Assembly: GCF_019649055.1 (NCBI RefSeq)
Contig: NW_026570267.1
Location: forward strand, 248,001 to 312,000
Reading direction: 5' to 3'
From: Paramacrobiotus metropolitanus
Taxonomy: Eukaryota > Tardigrada > Eutardigrada > Parachela > Macrobiotidae
DNA length: 64,000 bases
Shown: positions 40,301-53,710 of the stretch, one piece after another
Position numbering within the stretch: the first letter of the stretch is position 1
Layout of the letters: every line of letters begins with the position of its first letter
Position numbers and translations under genes: made by a program
The notes under the pieces: generated by a model
Told to the model about the DNA's origin: nothing
Database searches by the model: none
What the model saw: only the letters and a program-made list of their open reading frames with translations

Positions 40301-43300
40301 GATTTGTCCATCTTTTCCTTGGTCACCATCCACTGCGTTCACCTGGGTATAACGTATGGATTATACGGTTTCGTAGTCTAATGGCTTTTGCAAATCTGAT
40401 TTATTCGTTATGTAAAAAAAAGCCAACGAAATGATGATAAGCACACATATGATAAGAATACAAAATCGGTAACTTGATTTTAAGAAATCGAAATTCAAAA
40501 TTCAAAAATACAAAAAAACTAAGAAAATCGAAGAATTTTTCATGAAAGTTATGCAATCTACAGCTAGACTACCAGTGTACTCGTCGCACCTTTCTTAAAC
40601 CAATAATTCATTTTTGAAATTACTGTATATAAAAAATCCAAAAATAATACTGCCAGTAAAAAGCGTACAGTCTGTACAGCCCGTTATAAAACTGAAACAC
40701 TGAAGCCAGTTTACACTTACCGTAACCACAATTTTACTGGGATCCGGTGGTCCGGCCTTCAATTCCACAGGATTGTACTGTTGCAGTTTCGGCGTGTGTT
40801 CATTGACTTTGACCACCACGATGGTAACATCCATCGGATCGCTGGTGTAGATCTCATTGGTATCCTGTTCCGTGCAGGTAATGGTGATTTTGATGCTTTC
40901 CCGCTCGGTGATCTGCGAGGCGAAACCCGGTCGTATGCACTGGATGTAGCCGTCCGGTGTGACTTGGAAATAATTAGCGTAGTCCCCGCTGATGGTGTAG
41001 CTAAACCGGCCATTTTGACCGCTCTGATGACAAAAAACAACAACACTTTACTTGCAGCTGAAGAGTGAAGAGATCCAGCTATTGTATACGCATGCTCTCA
41101 AATACTTGAATAAACCGTAAACTTTTGCTGTACTGAAACTTAAATGACTTTATCGAAGAAAGTGGCTGCAGCGCAAAGTAGCCGATATTATTTTATAAAA
41201 AAGCACCAATGCAACTTTAGTGCTAGCGTTTCTGTTTTTTGGAACTCGGGCATGATCATTTCGATTTCAGAAAAAACTCATTCAATCTACAGGCCACAAT
41301 AAATTTAAAAATTCACATCGTTATAAAACACAGTAAGTATAGTACATAATTTTCTTAACAGAGACTGTTAGACGCATGCCTAGAAAACCTAGCCCTTATT
41401 CCACTACACTACGAAATCACTAATAATAGAGTATACACAACTTATTGGTACATGAAAGGTCAATTGCTGCAAAATCTAACCACAACTTAAGGGAATATTT
41501 CAAAAATTTTTTAATTTAAATTCAATTAATTTAACCTAATCGATTTGTGTGAAAGACATTGTTAATCAGTACGATTTCCACGCTTTACTTGTCATACCAG
41601 ATCGGCATCGTAGGTATTCAGCTGGAAGGGTGATTGACTGCCGGACGAGATGGTGGCTCGGTATCCAACGGGAGCATTCTCCGGGATGAAGCAGGTGGTG
41701 CTGGGGGCACGGATAATGGGCCGGTGAGCGTTCTGTGAACGGACGTCGATGACTAGCTGTGCAACGGATGAACGCGCCAGACCACCGGGTGGAGCCACTT
41801 CTTCGGCCTGTGTAAATGGACATTAAGTAATGCAAATAGATCATTCAACAGATCAAATCCTCTTCAACTCTTTCTCTCTCTGTCTCTCTCGCTTTCCAAT
41901 ATTAAATCCACAACTGTTTAGCTTACGTTAAATTTCACCCGCTATTACACAATACACTCGATTAGCGTTTTATATAAAACCATCTCCACAACGCATCCTC
42001 CGCAAATAAATTATGAAATGTAATTTTTTTGAATTTGCCGGCACATCAGTCTTCAAGTGCCGACAGATATTTTACACACTCTTTCTCTTTCATTCGGGAA
42101 ACCGTAACCGTTATAGAAATTAACCGAAAATTAGGAGAAAATTTAAGATAATATCTAGGTTAAAAGTGAGTCATGTCGGCACCATTTGTGAGTAACATTA
42201 ATTTTTGGCATATAGCGAATAATTCAAACATTCGTTGAACGGAAAGATTTTCTGATCAAGCATAAAGAAGGTTAAATGGTGCCCGAGTCAAAGCACGTAC
42301 ACTTATGTAATGCAGACTCCATAGTTAGCCGACGTATGCAAGCGTTTTTGACAATAAATGATCGGTTAGCCTAACAAGCAGGATATTTACCTTGACGTAA
42401 ATAACAAACTCTTTCACATCCAATGACTCAAGTGGTCGAATTTGTCGGACTTCCCCCGTTTCGGGATTGATACGGAAATACTGGGCAAACGTCGGTGGTT
42501 GACCTATATAAAACAGAACCGCAAAACGTGTAAATCGTGACATAAAAAAATCTAATTACAATATTTTGCCATATAGTAATACTAATATGCAATATTTTAG
42601 TACAAAGATCGCATTCTAAAAAGTTATTATTCGCTTGATTACCTTCCGGTAAGAAACTGTAGTGGATATTATAGCGCAATGTATCGCGATCATAAGCGCG
42701 TATCGGTTCCGGAACAATCTTCAGCGTTCCACCAGATTGCCGCAGGAAACACGTTGCAGTATAGCGCGGATTAATACAGACATTATTTATCCGCTGACAG
42801 CCGGCATACTCGAATGCCGGATCGAGATCATTGGCGTCCTGTATGCGGACAGTTACAACGAAATCATCGGTGTTAATCCCATCGGTGGCGCGTATCTTGA
42901 CATTGTACTCCTGTACACGCTCATAATCCAACGGGCGCCGCACAGCGATCCAGCCCTGCAGGGGATCCGTGACGACAAAGTATTCCTTGGCATCCTCATT
43001 CTGTTCGGACAACACACAAAAGTGCCACCAAATTAACCATTAGCATATATAAAACAAACAATGCAGAACCGATAAACAATAGACAAGTGCCGCTCATTAT
43101 AAACCACACGCACACATCAACTACAACAATTATTCTACAACCGGCAAGCGCAGCACAAACGGGAAGTCACTACTTGACCATACACTCACGTACCACGATA
43201 CTGTATGTGTATCCTGTCCGACCAAACTCCCGCGGATTGGCTTGGTAGATGGTCGTACCAACAGGAGTCAACTGTAATGTCAACATCCATTCATTCATTC

Positions 43301-44562
43301 ACAAAAATTACGGTAATTTACATTTTTTTCCTCGACACACTTAGAATAAGAATTTTGAGACGCACCTCGGATATGGTGACCACGCGCGGCATAATGATCT
43401 GCTGGAGCAGCTGCACGATCCGCACGTGTACGGTGATATAAGTCTATAATTGATGATAACGAGATCAGTAAGATGATGCCATGGAAAATGTTTACAACCG
43501 CAGCAATTTTCGTTCAGGATCAGTTGATAATCTTTTCAAAAGCATGATACCGTAGTGGCAGTAAAATGTTGAATACAGTGCAACCGTTTATTATGCAAAT
43601 GCCAGACAGTTGTGCATGTCGCCCTTACCGGGCATTGTACGATTATGTTAAAACTACTATCTAAAGTGGGATACAAGAAAACTTTTAGCACTGCAGTTTA
43701 CACAAAATAATACAAGCTACTGTATGTTGTAAAAAAAATTATTTTCGAATATTCCGTATTAATATTTAATAGAGCCGTAATAAATGTCTTAAATCGTGCT
43801 TCACCGGTACTAGTATTAACAATCACTCACGGATAATCACAGTTGTTAAGCGTTAATTAAGAGCGTTAACGTTAACAAACATTAAGAGCGTTAACGATCA
43901 TGTATATGCTTACGCAAACGTTTTTAAAGAAGAAAATTATTAATTTACAATTTTTTCGGTTGACTATAATTTAACAAACAAACAGCGTGTAGGCTAATCC
44001 TACCGGTATGGACGGTATCAGTCTTCTCCGTGCGCACTTCAACCGCAGTGTAATATGCTCTGGCAGCTGATGCTGCTGCGTAAGAGATCGCGTCAGGAGC
44101 AATTGTTTCCCGTTGATCATGAACCAGTCAGAAAACGGGCCATCTTTCATCACAGATAACTCAATCTCGTCCGGACTACCAATAATATTATTCAGGAACA
44201 CCGTAACTGTACTCGAATCGGAATTCGGCTGTGTTTGTACATCGGCCGTCAGATGTGTCGCTCCGTTGCGCACCGTACAGACTAATCAAAGCATGCAGAA
44301 CAAAAAAGGCACAGTATTACAACAAACTCAACAACGAACATTTCAAAATGTTTCCATCAGTGGACAACAACAGTCAACACCGAATAACTCATATTTGCTC
44401 GTACATATATGTATGTATATCTAGGAATATTGCATACAGTAACTTACGCTGAGCCGTAACTAAACTGCTCAAGGGGAGATTCAGCAGCTGGACAATAATA
44501 ATTATCCATAACAAACGTGATGTCCTCAATAAGGATAAATCTATCCGAAAGCCGGTATCCAT
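34318..44562 (-). CDS. Cad99C/PCDH15: Protocadherin-15/Cad99C-type cadherin
   Basis: Large cell-surface cadherin. In flies Cad99C shapes apical microvilli; in vertebrates PCDH15 forms hair-cell tip links. About two dozen small exons run from the signal peptide exon (44448-44562, MDTGFRIDLSLLRTS then WIIIIVQLLNL) to the tail exon ending at 34318. EC1 (to 44281) shares the PCDH15 pattern, with SPDEIELSVMKDGPFSDWF and an early cysteine. EC3 has the paired cysteines CQRINNVC. Calcium linkers seen include DANDLDPAF, NDINDNDPVF and NMNDNSPQF, consistent with roughly the eleven EC repeats of the family. The membrane-adjacent part contains MWMYAIDPDTKR, like PCDH15's VYAIDP motif, followed by a helix (GLIALAALIILFCIIAIILL). 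The cytoplasmic tail is unlike the vertebrate one, with NPIYDNP and a final STASHL (possible class I PDZ ligand). Exact exon limits were not all checked. Confidence 0.9.
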
Positions 44563-46150
44563 TTCCGTCTGTCGGTATATACAAACTCCACAGAAAAATG
44601 AGCGACAATGTTCTAATCCAACAAAATTAGTTTGTCACAATGTCTCAACAATATGGGGATAAAGTCATATTTCCCTGCAAATAAATCCACATATTACACA
44701 AAAAGAAAATAAAAATGCGAATGATGAAATTAATAAAAACGGATAAAAAAATTTTCCCGAGTGCCGGCATATGCCGGCAATAAATCATATTGACAATCTT
44801 TGAAAATAGTATATTCCGGTTGGAGATATTTCATCCATAATTTGCTGTGTCACAAATAAGATGAAAAGTATTACAATTTTTGTTTAGCAAAGAGATTCAA
44901 TCGGGAAGCGGATGGAGATAGCCACGGTTATAATCCGATGACCTGTTGGCCATTATGAATTGATTTTCATAATACTAACGACAAATCAAACTGCCCACTC
45001 GGGCAACAACTTGCGAGGAAACAAGCTTTTCATGTTGTTAATATTGCAGCCAACGACGACGGTCTACTACTCTGCCAGCCGCTAAACTAAAACCCCACCG
45101 AACAGAAAAGACCGAGGAAAGTCAAGCAATCCCTCTTGCAGGTCGGTTCGCCGAGCGAGTAAATCGTTTTAAGTAACTGAGCGGACCACAGTTAAAGCCC
45201 GCCTTCTAGCAAATCACCGCGCACCGTCGACCGCTGCACATCATCGCGCGTTTCACCGCAAAACACCGGAAAACTGCCGTTCAAGGCACTGACAAAATTA
45301 ATATCAATGAGCTTTTCAAAATTTTTGAAAATAACGTTGGTTTGCTCAGTATTATTAACGTTTCCTATATAAAAACGTTTCCTGCTTAGAACTAAACTAT
45401 ACAAACTAAACTAAAAAATAAACTAAAAACTAAACCAAACTATATAAACCTAAAACTAAAAACTTAAAACTAAACTAAACTATATGAACTTAATTAACGT
45501 TTCCTGCATAAAACTATGTTTCTAAAACGAAGAATATATCACTATCTGGCGCAACTGCGAGAAGCTGTTGGCGGTAAAAGATTCTGAATTTTATTGATTA
45601 CACAGCTTATAAAATTGGCGTCATATTATGCAATCAAAAATATTTCAGCAATTATTATTTCCGGTCACATGGAATTCAGCATTTGTTAGATATTACGTTA
45701 TTATATGCATGCTTTCGCCCTATATCAAGGCCACACGTATTTCTTCAGTATGTCCAGTGGTCTGATGCGACGGATCCCCGCGGAAACCGGATTAAACAAT
45801 AACGATTAAACTAGCTCAACGGCAAGAACAATATTGACCAACCGGAAAACCTATGACAATCCAAATGTACGGTACACTTTTTCATATTCATGCAGACACC
45901 GATTAAAAGATCAAGCTTAACAAATCGCCATCACCATTATCACGCTATTTGGGTTTCTTTACGATTAAACGGCAGGAAGTTACATTAATTAATTACGAGT
46001 GATGAATACTATTCCTGATAAAACACTTATATGCAATTAATTAGAGAACAAACGCAATATGTATGATAAGCATATCGCTTCCTAAATGTCAAATAATTTT
46101 TACAGGTAGTATCCTATATAAGTTCCAATGAAAAGATCTACCAAAAAATA
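44563..46150. other. Cadherin 5' flank, mostly non-coding
   Basis: AT-rich. Contains a run of AAACTAAA-type repeats around 45390-45490 (AACTAAACTA units). One minus-strand frame (45192-45404) looks coding-like and is listed separately. Otherwise nothing is recognised. Confidence 0.45.
45192..45404 (-). CDS. Coding-like 3' exon candidate, unrecognised
   Basis: The frame encodes NVNNTEQTNVIFKNFEKLID and on through SFPVFCGETRDDVQ to a stop after GDLLEGGL. Composition is like a soluble protein, and an acceptor (tttatatag) precedes it on the minus strand. It may be a terminal exon of a gene whose upstream exons lie at 46-47 kb. No family match; could be chance. Confidence 0.25.
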   Translation of the reverse strand: MYSLVLSRKRFYIGNVNNTEQTNVIFKNFEKLIDINFVSALNGSFPVFCGETRDDVQRSTVRGDLLEGGL

Positions 46151-46830
46151 GGTATGCTAATCCGCCTTTATTTGCATGTACTGTCTAGTTCTATACCAAG
46201 CGGTCGCACTGAACAGTAGGGCATCTGTAATGGTAATGCGTGTGCGGTACAGAATGAAAAACTTATGAATTGCTCTTGCAGCTGTCAGAATATTTGATAT
46301 ATATAAAAAATCACATCTCAAACAACGCGCACTTATCACCTGGCCCATCCAGTTTGTCCGAACGTCTTCGCGCAATGGATTCATGTCTTTGCAAATGCAC
46401 ACCGAAAAAAAATTAGTGATATAATAAAATGATAGAAAAATTTTCCACCATCAACGTCAAGTGCCTCCATATAGATACACAACGTAGACGATACGTATAA
46501 GCGAATTATACGCTCTCATCTTACGCCTCTTAATCATCCGCTTAAGCTGCACTGCAGTGACAAATAACTACATAACAACCGGCGGAGCTATCGAAAATCC
46601 CTCAAAGTGCAACAAGTGGACATTAATTACAAATTCTCATAAGTAGTGCAAATTTTTCTAATCCCACGCGCGCGCGCCGATATTTTAACAGCGGCCAGCT
46701 TTTTTCTGTACAGCAATGGAAAAATTCAAAAAGTTTTCTCATTGCTTGTGTTGGCTGGTGATGAAACGGTGTTTCGCATCCAGATGCTTATTTACACTGT
46801 CAACAGTATTCTTCTATTGCGCGCCGACAT

Positions 46831-47031
46831 CTACCGAGTTATAAGTATAACTGACTGCATCCACCATTTAACAAAATATAAATGCATTATGTCATCCGAT
46901 TCTTTATCAGCATAAATATTTCCATCGCGCTGGTTGCCAGTACGCGCCGCGGCTACTGTGTCGTTGATGAAAGAAACAGCGGTCAACAAAATTAACCAGA
47001 TTGTTCCAATACTGGCCGGCGTAGTGCTCAA
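46831..47031 (-). CDS. Candidate first exon with signal peptide, unrecognised
   Basis: The 66-codon frame opens MSTTPASIGTIWLILLTAVS, a plausible cleaved signal peptide, then polar sequence (RTGNQRDGNIYADKESDD). Further minus-strand exon candidates are an in-phase one near 46755-46808 starting KNTVDSVNKHLDAKH, and one around 46335-46395 containing LREDVRTNWMGQ. None matches a family I know. It may be a small secreted protein gene or a coincidence. Confidence 0.25.
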   Translation of the reverse strand: MSTTPASIGTIWLILLTAVSFINDTVAAARTGNQRDGNIYADKESDDIMHLYFVKWWMQSVILITR

Positions 47032-49181
47032 TTTAAAGGAAAAATGTCGACAACAATACCGAACACAATGCTCGGACCGAACATTCTTTCATTCTGGCTT
47101 GATCACTTGGATATTGATTGACCGTCACAATGGGCACACCATGGTCAATTGCTTGGCAAGCCGTGAACAGCATGCCGATCAACTCAACACTCAAAACATA
47201 ATTTGCAACAGAATGTTTGCTCGATTCACGACTTCACCGTTCCAAAAAGTATTAGATTTTAAGCTAATACATTATTTGAAATCAACGGTATTACGGCAAT
47301 GAGTAATATTGACACACCGGCAATGCAAATTGCACAAAAAACTCTTCCTTTAATTTTTAACGAAAACTATATAACAGAGCTTACAGAAGCACCTCTGCTC
47401 AAAATTTTTATTGCGTCAAATTGTGAATTCTGCTGCATAAACCGCAAAAGTTTTATCCAAGGGTACCGAAAGCGGACAGCCAAGATGCGACAATTAGCAG
47501 CAGTATTAACTGTAAAATGACAGAATGGCGGAAATTTATTTGAAGCGGTAAGCTGAAACGCCATAGGAAAAGACGAGTGCCCAAAATGCCCAAAATGGTT
47601 AAAAAGTTTTCGAAACTGATGAAAAAGCACGTCTGCGACATATTTCTTGAACTGCTCACTTTCAATGGAACAATCTTTCAAATTGCCAGTGCAAATTAAC
47701 TGAAAATTTAAAAGAAAACTTTAAACTTGCGTTGTTCTCCGGTCATAGAATTAAATCCTGCCGGAAATTCACATTTTATTAGAATTTCTTTAAAATCTCT
47801 CGTACACGTTAATTACACAAATCACATAATAATTTTTTTTATCTCAGCAAGACTATTCTGTTAGACAATTCGTGGCCGGTAAGTAAGCCACTGACCAGAT
47901 GAAAATTAGATATTTTGGGACAGAGAACGATACAAACAGGCACGATACTAAAAGGCAAAAATTTGCGTACCAGTTGTAGCAACAGAATGTGAAGAGTGGA
48001 TAAAATGTAAATGTCTAAAGTTATATTTCCAGATCTAGCGATATCCGAACATATATCGGTAAATTCTAATAATTTCATTTATAAAAGTACTGTCATATGA
48101 CAAGTACGGATACCATTGTAAGATTTGGAGAAGTATTGTAATATAGCGAGTTATAGTCTTACCTCAGTTTAACCAATCACAACAGGTCATACAAATACAC
48201 TGTTTTGACCAGGCAGCGGTTCAGAACAACAACAGAATACAGTACAACAGGTTCCGGCAAACCTTCTTGTCAGGTGCATCCTGACCGGAAGTGGTGAACC
48301 GGAATGACAAACTGAGTCTCGGGACACCCAACCACAGACCCTTTCAAATCACCCTTCTTAATTAATTTTCAAAAACAAAATGATGGCAGCGCCGGATCAA
48401 GCCTAAGAAATAATAATCCCCGGCGATTAACAGGTGACGACAAATTAAGCGTCGCAATCTAAGCTCCGTGACTCCACCCTCCAAAAAATTATGCGACCGG
48501 CGGTGATTGGTTGAGATGGTTGGTTCAATGCGATTACTTATAGAAAGCAAAACAAATTTCAAAAATCCCAGACCCACTCACACTCTCTGTGCCGCGAATA
48601 AAAATGCAAATGGTAACATAGTGATGTGCAGCTTATACTGGATCTCATATGGAAAGTGATTACAACATCTAGTGCGGCTGTACCAGCAGTGTACAGCTGC
48701 GTATGGTCAGTCAATTACCTGTACGGTGGGTGGCTTGCACTTCGTCATTTTTTATGCCCCCTTATTATTGGATCACACACTTGAAATCCTATTAATAACA
48801 TTGAAGAGTACAAATTCTGCCACCCAGACAGATGCGGTTGCAACACATAATCCAACAATGATAACGTAACGAGCCGCACGTGTGCGCAATAAAGAGCAAA
48901 TACTCTTCCCATAAGGATCCTTGCTTATGTAGTTGAGAAGCACTTCTACTGTATTCCACCTGTTGCGGATAGTATGTACGTTGTGCACTAATTTTTTCTT
49001 AACCGGCTAGATTCTTAAACCGACAGCAGTAATAAAAGTACTATGTAATTTCACATAAAACATCAGGCTTAACGAACTGAATTATAAAACTTTCACTACA
49101 TTCAGCAGCAATGGCTTCTTCAATTCAAACAGGTAACCATCCGGTAATCCTTAAATTGTTAAATTTATCCAAAGCATAATA
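47032..49181. other. Gene-poor region
   Basis: AT-rich with short frames only. A minus-strand frame at 48773-48988 contains one hydrophobic helix (ARYVIIVGLCVATASVWVAE), but it has no supporting exon structure or family match. Confidence 0.4.
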
Positions 49182-50089
49182 CAAAGGACGCTCCAAAAGT
49201 AAGTTTCCCTATTTTGCCTCCCTGCCATTTGAAGTAATAGTCATGTGATTTATTTTTTGTTGTATAAGCAATTATGTAAACCAATTAGAGAAATAAGAAT
49301 CAAAAGATTCAATGAAGAACTGGGAAAACGAAAAACAGAATAGCAATACTACTTAAACACTAATTTCCACGAGTTTTTTTGAAGCTCGTTCTTTTTATTA
49401 CCACTTCCGTCCCTGTTATAATCTCGACAGCAAATTTAAAGTACCAGCTACAAATACTGTTCTTATTATTACTGCAATAACAGAATGGTTTGAAAAATTT
49501 CCGGAGGAGAGCAAACTTTTTTTTTGTCCACGACGCCGGAATCCCCCTTTTCAGCCTTCTTGCTGATATGAATCTAAAAGTTCTTGGCATCAATAAAAAG
49601 AAAATTTCATGCGCAGTCATGCGCCTCTTGGACACAAATAACTTCAAATTGTACCGACAACAATAATGTTTTACAAGAAATTTTCGATTTTTTACCGTCT
49701 GGCACCTTGAGCAGCTCTGTGGTTTTTCCACCTAGTCACCGAGAGTTTTTACTTTTCTGGAAAAGAATCGCAAAGAAGTTATTTTTTTTCGTACTTGGAA
49801 TTAGGACAGAAAAGAATTCCTAATCTGATGATATTTGGCGCTTTCCAAAAATTGAGCAGGAAGACTGAAAAAATAACAAAAACTGTCTGCGTAAAACCCG
49901 TGGCAAAGTGCCGAAAACCTTGAACGGCTTTCTCGGCAGTTCTTCTCCACTTGATTGTTAGTTAGGTAGAGTTATATTTTATTTTGGCTCGTTAATGAAG
50001 GACGTTTCTAAAAATATGGTTCATAAGAAATAAAAGCGTTCAAGCCGGGAGATACAAAATAGGGAAACTTACTTTTGGAGCGTCCTTTG
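49182..50089. mobile_element. TIR transposon with perfect terminal repeats and TA duplication
   Basis: The ends are perfect inverted copies for 35 bases, starting CAAAGGACGCTCCAAAAGTA, and the element is flanked by TA on both sides (49180-49181 and 50090-50091). Length is 908 bp. The interior has only fragmentary frames and no recognisable D,D,D/E transposase, so it is probably non-autonomous. The TA target and TIR style point to the Tc1/mariner superfamily. Perfect TIRs suggest recent movement. Confidence 0.85.
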
Positions 50090-50091
50090 TA

Positions 50092-51063
50092 TATTAATCA
50101 GTTGTATTATGCTGTTGTTACACTGCAAAATGTTTCATGAAAGTTCTTAATTCCAGTTAGTAAAATTAAAAATTTACAGCATTTGCGTAATTACTAAATC
50201 ATAGCAACCACTAATTTCAATCGGAGATATTTTTTTCATACAAAGAAGGCTCATTCGATCAGTGTGATTTTTCAGCGACTGTTAACAGCAAAAACACGGG
50301 CGTGATTTAATTCTGAATTTAAATAAAATGCGGTAATTTAGACAAACATACGTAACTGGCATTGCATACCAACGCACGGCAGCGGGAGCAAAATACTCAT
50401 CTACCGGCACATATTCAGAAGATGGGCCTACTGAACACTTGAACACTGAACACTTGAACACTTGAATTCTTTCATAACAAAATTTTCATCCAAACTATCA
50501 AAACCGGGGCCCGGTACTTGAGCACAGAATCCAAACAGATTACGCTAATCACTTGATGATATCTTCACCCGTGCGAGGATGATCTCACAGCATCCACCGC
50601 AAAAGCCGACAGATAGCAGCCGGTTTTCGCATTTGAATGAGTAATGCGGAACAGCCGGTTCTATGTCAGCTTTTCATCAAATAAAGTACCCAAATTTACC
50701 TTGCATAACTTGCGCCATTTGCACAAAGATTCTAATTCTTGTTGCATTTTTGTTTGCGTTGAGCAACATGTACATCGGTGTTGGTTCGTTTTCACTCAAC
50801 CGCATCGCTGTGGGCATCAATCTGCGAGAGATTTAAAAAAAGCTACACATTACTGAATTTATTTTCTCTTCACAATCAGAGAGCTACATAAACGCTATTA
50901 TATTTTACTTCACAAACGAAAAGCAAAATAAGTGACAAATCACACTATTTCAGTACAGCAATAATTTTGCGGAATAAAAATTAAACAGATCGAATTTTTT
51001 TAGTAACTGATGAGACGACATTAAAAATTTAATAACAAAAAAACATAAACTAACTTGGAAAAT
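50092..51063. other. Intergenic, no gene seen
   Basis: AT-rich DNA between the transposon and the 3' end of EAPP. A short direct repeat (GAACACTTGAACACT) stands near 50430-50465. Confidence 0.45.
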
Positions 51064-52795
51064 CTATGCGTGACTGGCCAGAACATTGAAAAAGTGATAC
51101 ACTTCATCGGCATCAATGACGCCCACTTCGGTCCCGCATTCCGTACACCTGACTGGATGGTAAACATCGCCCTCCGGATTCTCAACTCCTGAATCAGCCG
51201 GTCGCCGCTTACGACCATGTTTCTTTTCTTTATAGCGTAATGTTTGTGTAGCGTCCACTCGACAGTTTCTAACAAACATGGCCCGGTACTGCTGATGATA
51301 GATTTCATGCCTGCAAAACAGTAAAGCAACTACACTGGCAGTTTTATTCAAAAAAGATAGCTTAATACGACGCTAAAACAACCCAACATGTAAATCACTG
51401 CCGTAATGTTACCGTTGGCAGTCGAGACATAATGTCGTCATACAGGCAGGACAGTCCAAAACAGCATCCGACTGCGGCATGCCACGCTCGCGTTTTTTAC
51501 CACGCGACTTCTTGGTTGTTTTTCCAGGTGACTGGTATTTCTCCCGTTCTTCATCCACCCAGTCCTGATCATCATCATCCATTTTAGGATCATAGAATAG
51601 GTTATCATCACTTATTACCGGATGCTTTTTCGATTCTAGAAAAAATTAATCAGCATAAAAAACAATAATATACTGCGGTACATATTTGGAAGACAATAGC
51701 GGAAAGAGCGTCAGGGTTTTGCTTGAAACACGAGTATATGTTTTACGGAATCATATAAGGAATATATATTTTTAAGGCTTCTCACAAATCCACCGTTTTC
51801 ACCAGTTTTGCAGTTTCGGAAATGCGGATTAACATTCGCGAGTGTCAAAACATACTTTTGGTGGTGTTTCCTGTGGCTTCCCGATTATCTTCCTCGTCGG
51901 AATCAAAGTAAATATCGTCGTAAAATTCAGGAGATTTCTTCTCGTCGAAGGAGACACTTTTCACTTTTGAAGCATCTTTTTTCTTAAGAGTTTCAGATGG
52001 CGCCGAAGGGCCTAACCAACAACACGCCAGCGGTTAATCATCACTCAAATTTAATGCAAAAATTCAAAACAATTTCAGTTTTCTTTAAATGCCTAATTTA
52101 TGTGTGCAGTATAGAAATTCAAAAGCCGGCAGTCGACCAACCTGCGTTTGAAGTGGAACCGGAAGGTACGAGATCCATCTGGCGATTGACAGGATTGCTG
52201 CGACCGCGTTCGCGTTCAGCCTCCAGAAACGACACCGTTTTGTTTAATTCCTCCTCCATCGAAGCTTCGAATCCCATATCATCGTGAACATCGCCCAGAT
52301 CCCGCAGCACTCTCTTGAGATCATCATCATCCGAGCTAAGCAGATAGATTCATTGTGAGTAAAATATGAATATCTAATCGTAACGTATGAAATGGGCGCG
52401 GAAAAAATGCACACCGTGAAGAACGTCATCGCAAAAATCAATTTTCAAACAGCTATCAATAATCAGAAGTCATAGCTAAGATGATCACCAAATCAGCATT
52501 AACTGCAACTATGAAAAGCCTAAACTGCCTAAAAAACTCCGAAGAGTCGGTGAGTAGCAGTACGGCAATCAAGTATTTCGAAATAAACTTAAAGGCTTAT
52601 TACACCTATAAAAGCCTTTTTCAAAGCATACGGTTTTGCAGTGCAATCCAACCATTAATGTTACTGCTAAGTGCTAACTGATGTTCCATTTCTCTACAGT
52701 CCACGTATATTCTAAACTGACCTGTCGTTGTCATTTGGATATTCGGCTTCATTATCGCTGCCTTCGTTCATGAAGTCGTAGTCTTGGGAAAACAT
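51064..52795 (-). CDS. EAPP: EAPP (E2F-associated phosphoprotein)
   Basis: Nuclear phosphoprotein that in mammals binds E2F factors and influences the cell cycle. Exons 52722-52795, 52142-52335, 51856-52011, 51413-51635 and 51064-51310 join in phase to 297 residues, close to the human length. Start MFSQDYDFMNEGSDNE, an acidic N-terminal region, then YDDIYFDSDEED, NLFYDPKMDDDDQDWVDEER and SDAVLDCPACMTTLCLDCQR (Cys-pair motif). A basic segment and the family end motif YHPVRCTECGTEVGV...DEVYHFFNVLASHA follow. The CxxC pairs at both places suggest metal binding. The start was chosen from the in-phase first exon and the acidic start typical of the family. Confidence 0.95.
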
Positions 52796-53710
52796 TTCTA
52801 GTCTATAAAAGCAAACCATGAACAAGGGGTTTTAATTTTTTAAGTCCTGCGCAGATACTAGATAGCATCTACGGTATCGAACTCTTTCTTCGATCTCTAC
52901 ATGATAGGGTATACTGAGTCAAACGTAATGCTCACCGATTACTGCTTTAGGAATAGTCTAATTTACACTTCTTCCGTCCTGCGAATTCCGTGCGATTTCA
53001 AGTTTCTATTCCGAAAGTTGCCCAGTAAGCAGTGAGCACTCCACGGCGAGTGAGGAGGGTCAGCAGTCAGCAATGGTATGTTTTCCAGCAAAGCCAAGGA
53101 CACAGATTTTCAACTTTCCTGAAATTTTACTGGGTCATCTCAGCTGATTCTCAAAGCATATGACCACGTTCGAGAAGGCTCAAAACACAAAACATATAAA
53201 AAAATAAGTACGTTACCAAAACTTAATATAAAACAAAAGCCAAAATTGAAATGTGTGCGCAAGTCGAGAAAACGTTACTGTACTAGTAACAGCCGCATTG
53301 GCAACCATGGGAGGAATGGCAGTCACGTTTAGCATACAGTAAACTCAAAAATTTTCAGTTTCTATTTTTGTTAAAAGCCCATAATTATTACAGTACTATG
53401 TAGTAACTAGTAAACAAACGAAATCTTACTATTTTTAATAAATTCTGCAGCAACATTGCATGTTGCAAACAACTTGCTGCAATAGCAATATTTGTTTATC
53501 TTCTCCAAGGTGATTCCACGTTTCCGCTGCTCATTGGAACGCTAGATGTTCGCCGTTTTTTGATTGTTGGTGTTGTTGCATTTTTTGTTAATCTTGAGTC
53601 TGCGTGGACACTAGACACCGTACACGTATCTTGTTTTTACTTGTCACTTGACGTCATCTTTGTTTGTATCCCTGGACGCCTTTGGTTTTGAGAACAAAAG
53701 AGCAGTCAAT
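52796..53710. promoter_or_regulatory. Divergent intergenic promoter region (EAPP and F-box gene)
   Basis: About 0.9 kb between two divergently transcribed genes, with no coding exon of its own. It should contain the start regions of both. No TATA box or well-defined element stands out. Confidence 0.4.

Noticed and set aside
48773-48988. Minus-strand 71-codon frame with one hydrophobic helix
   Set aside because: No exon structure or family match; a single helix in AT-rich DNA is weak evidence.
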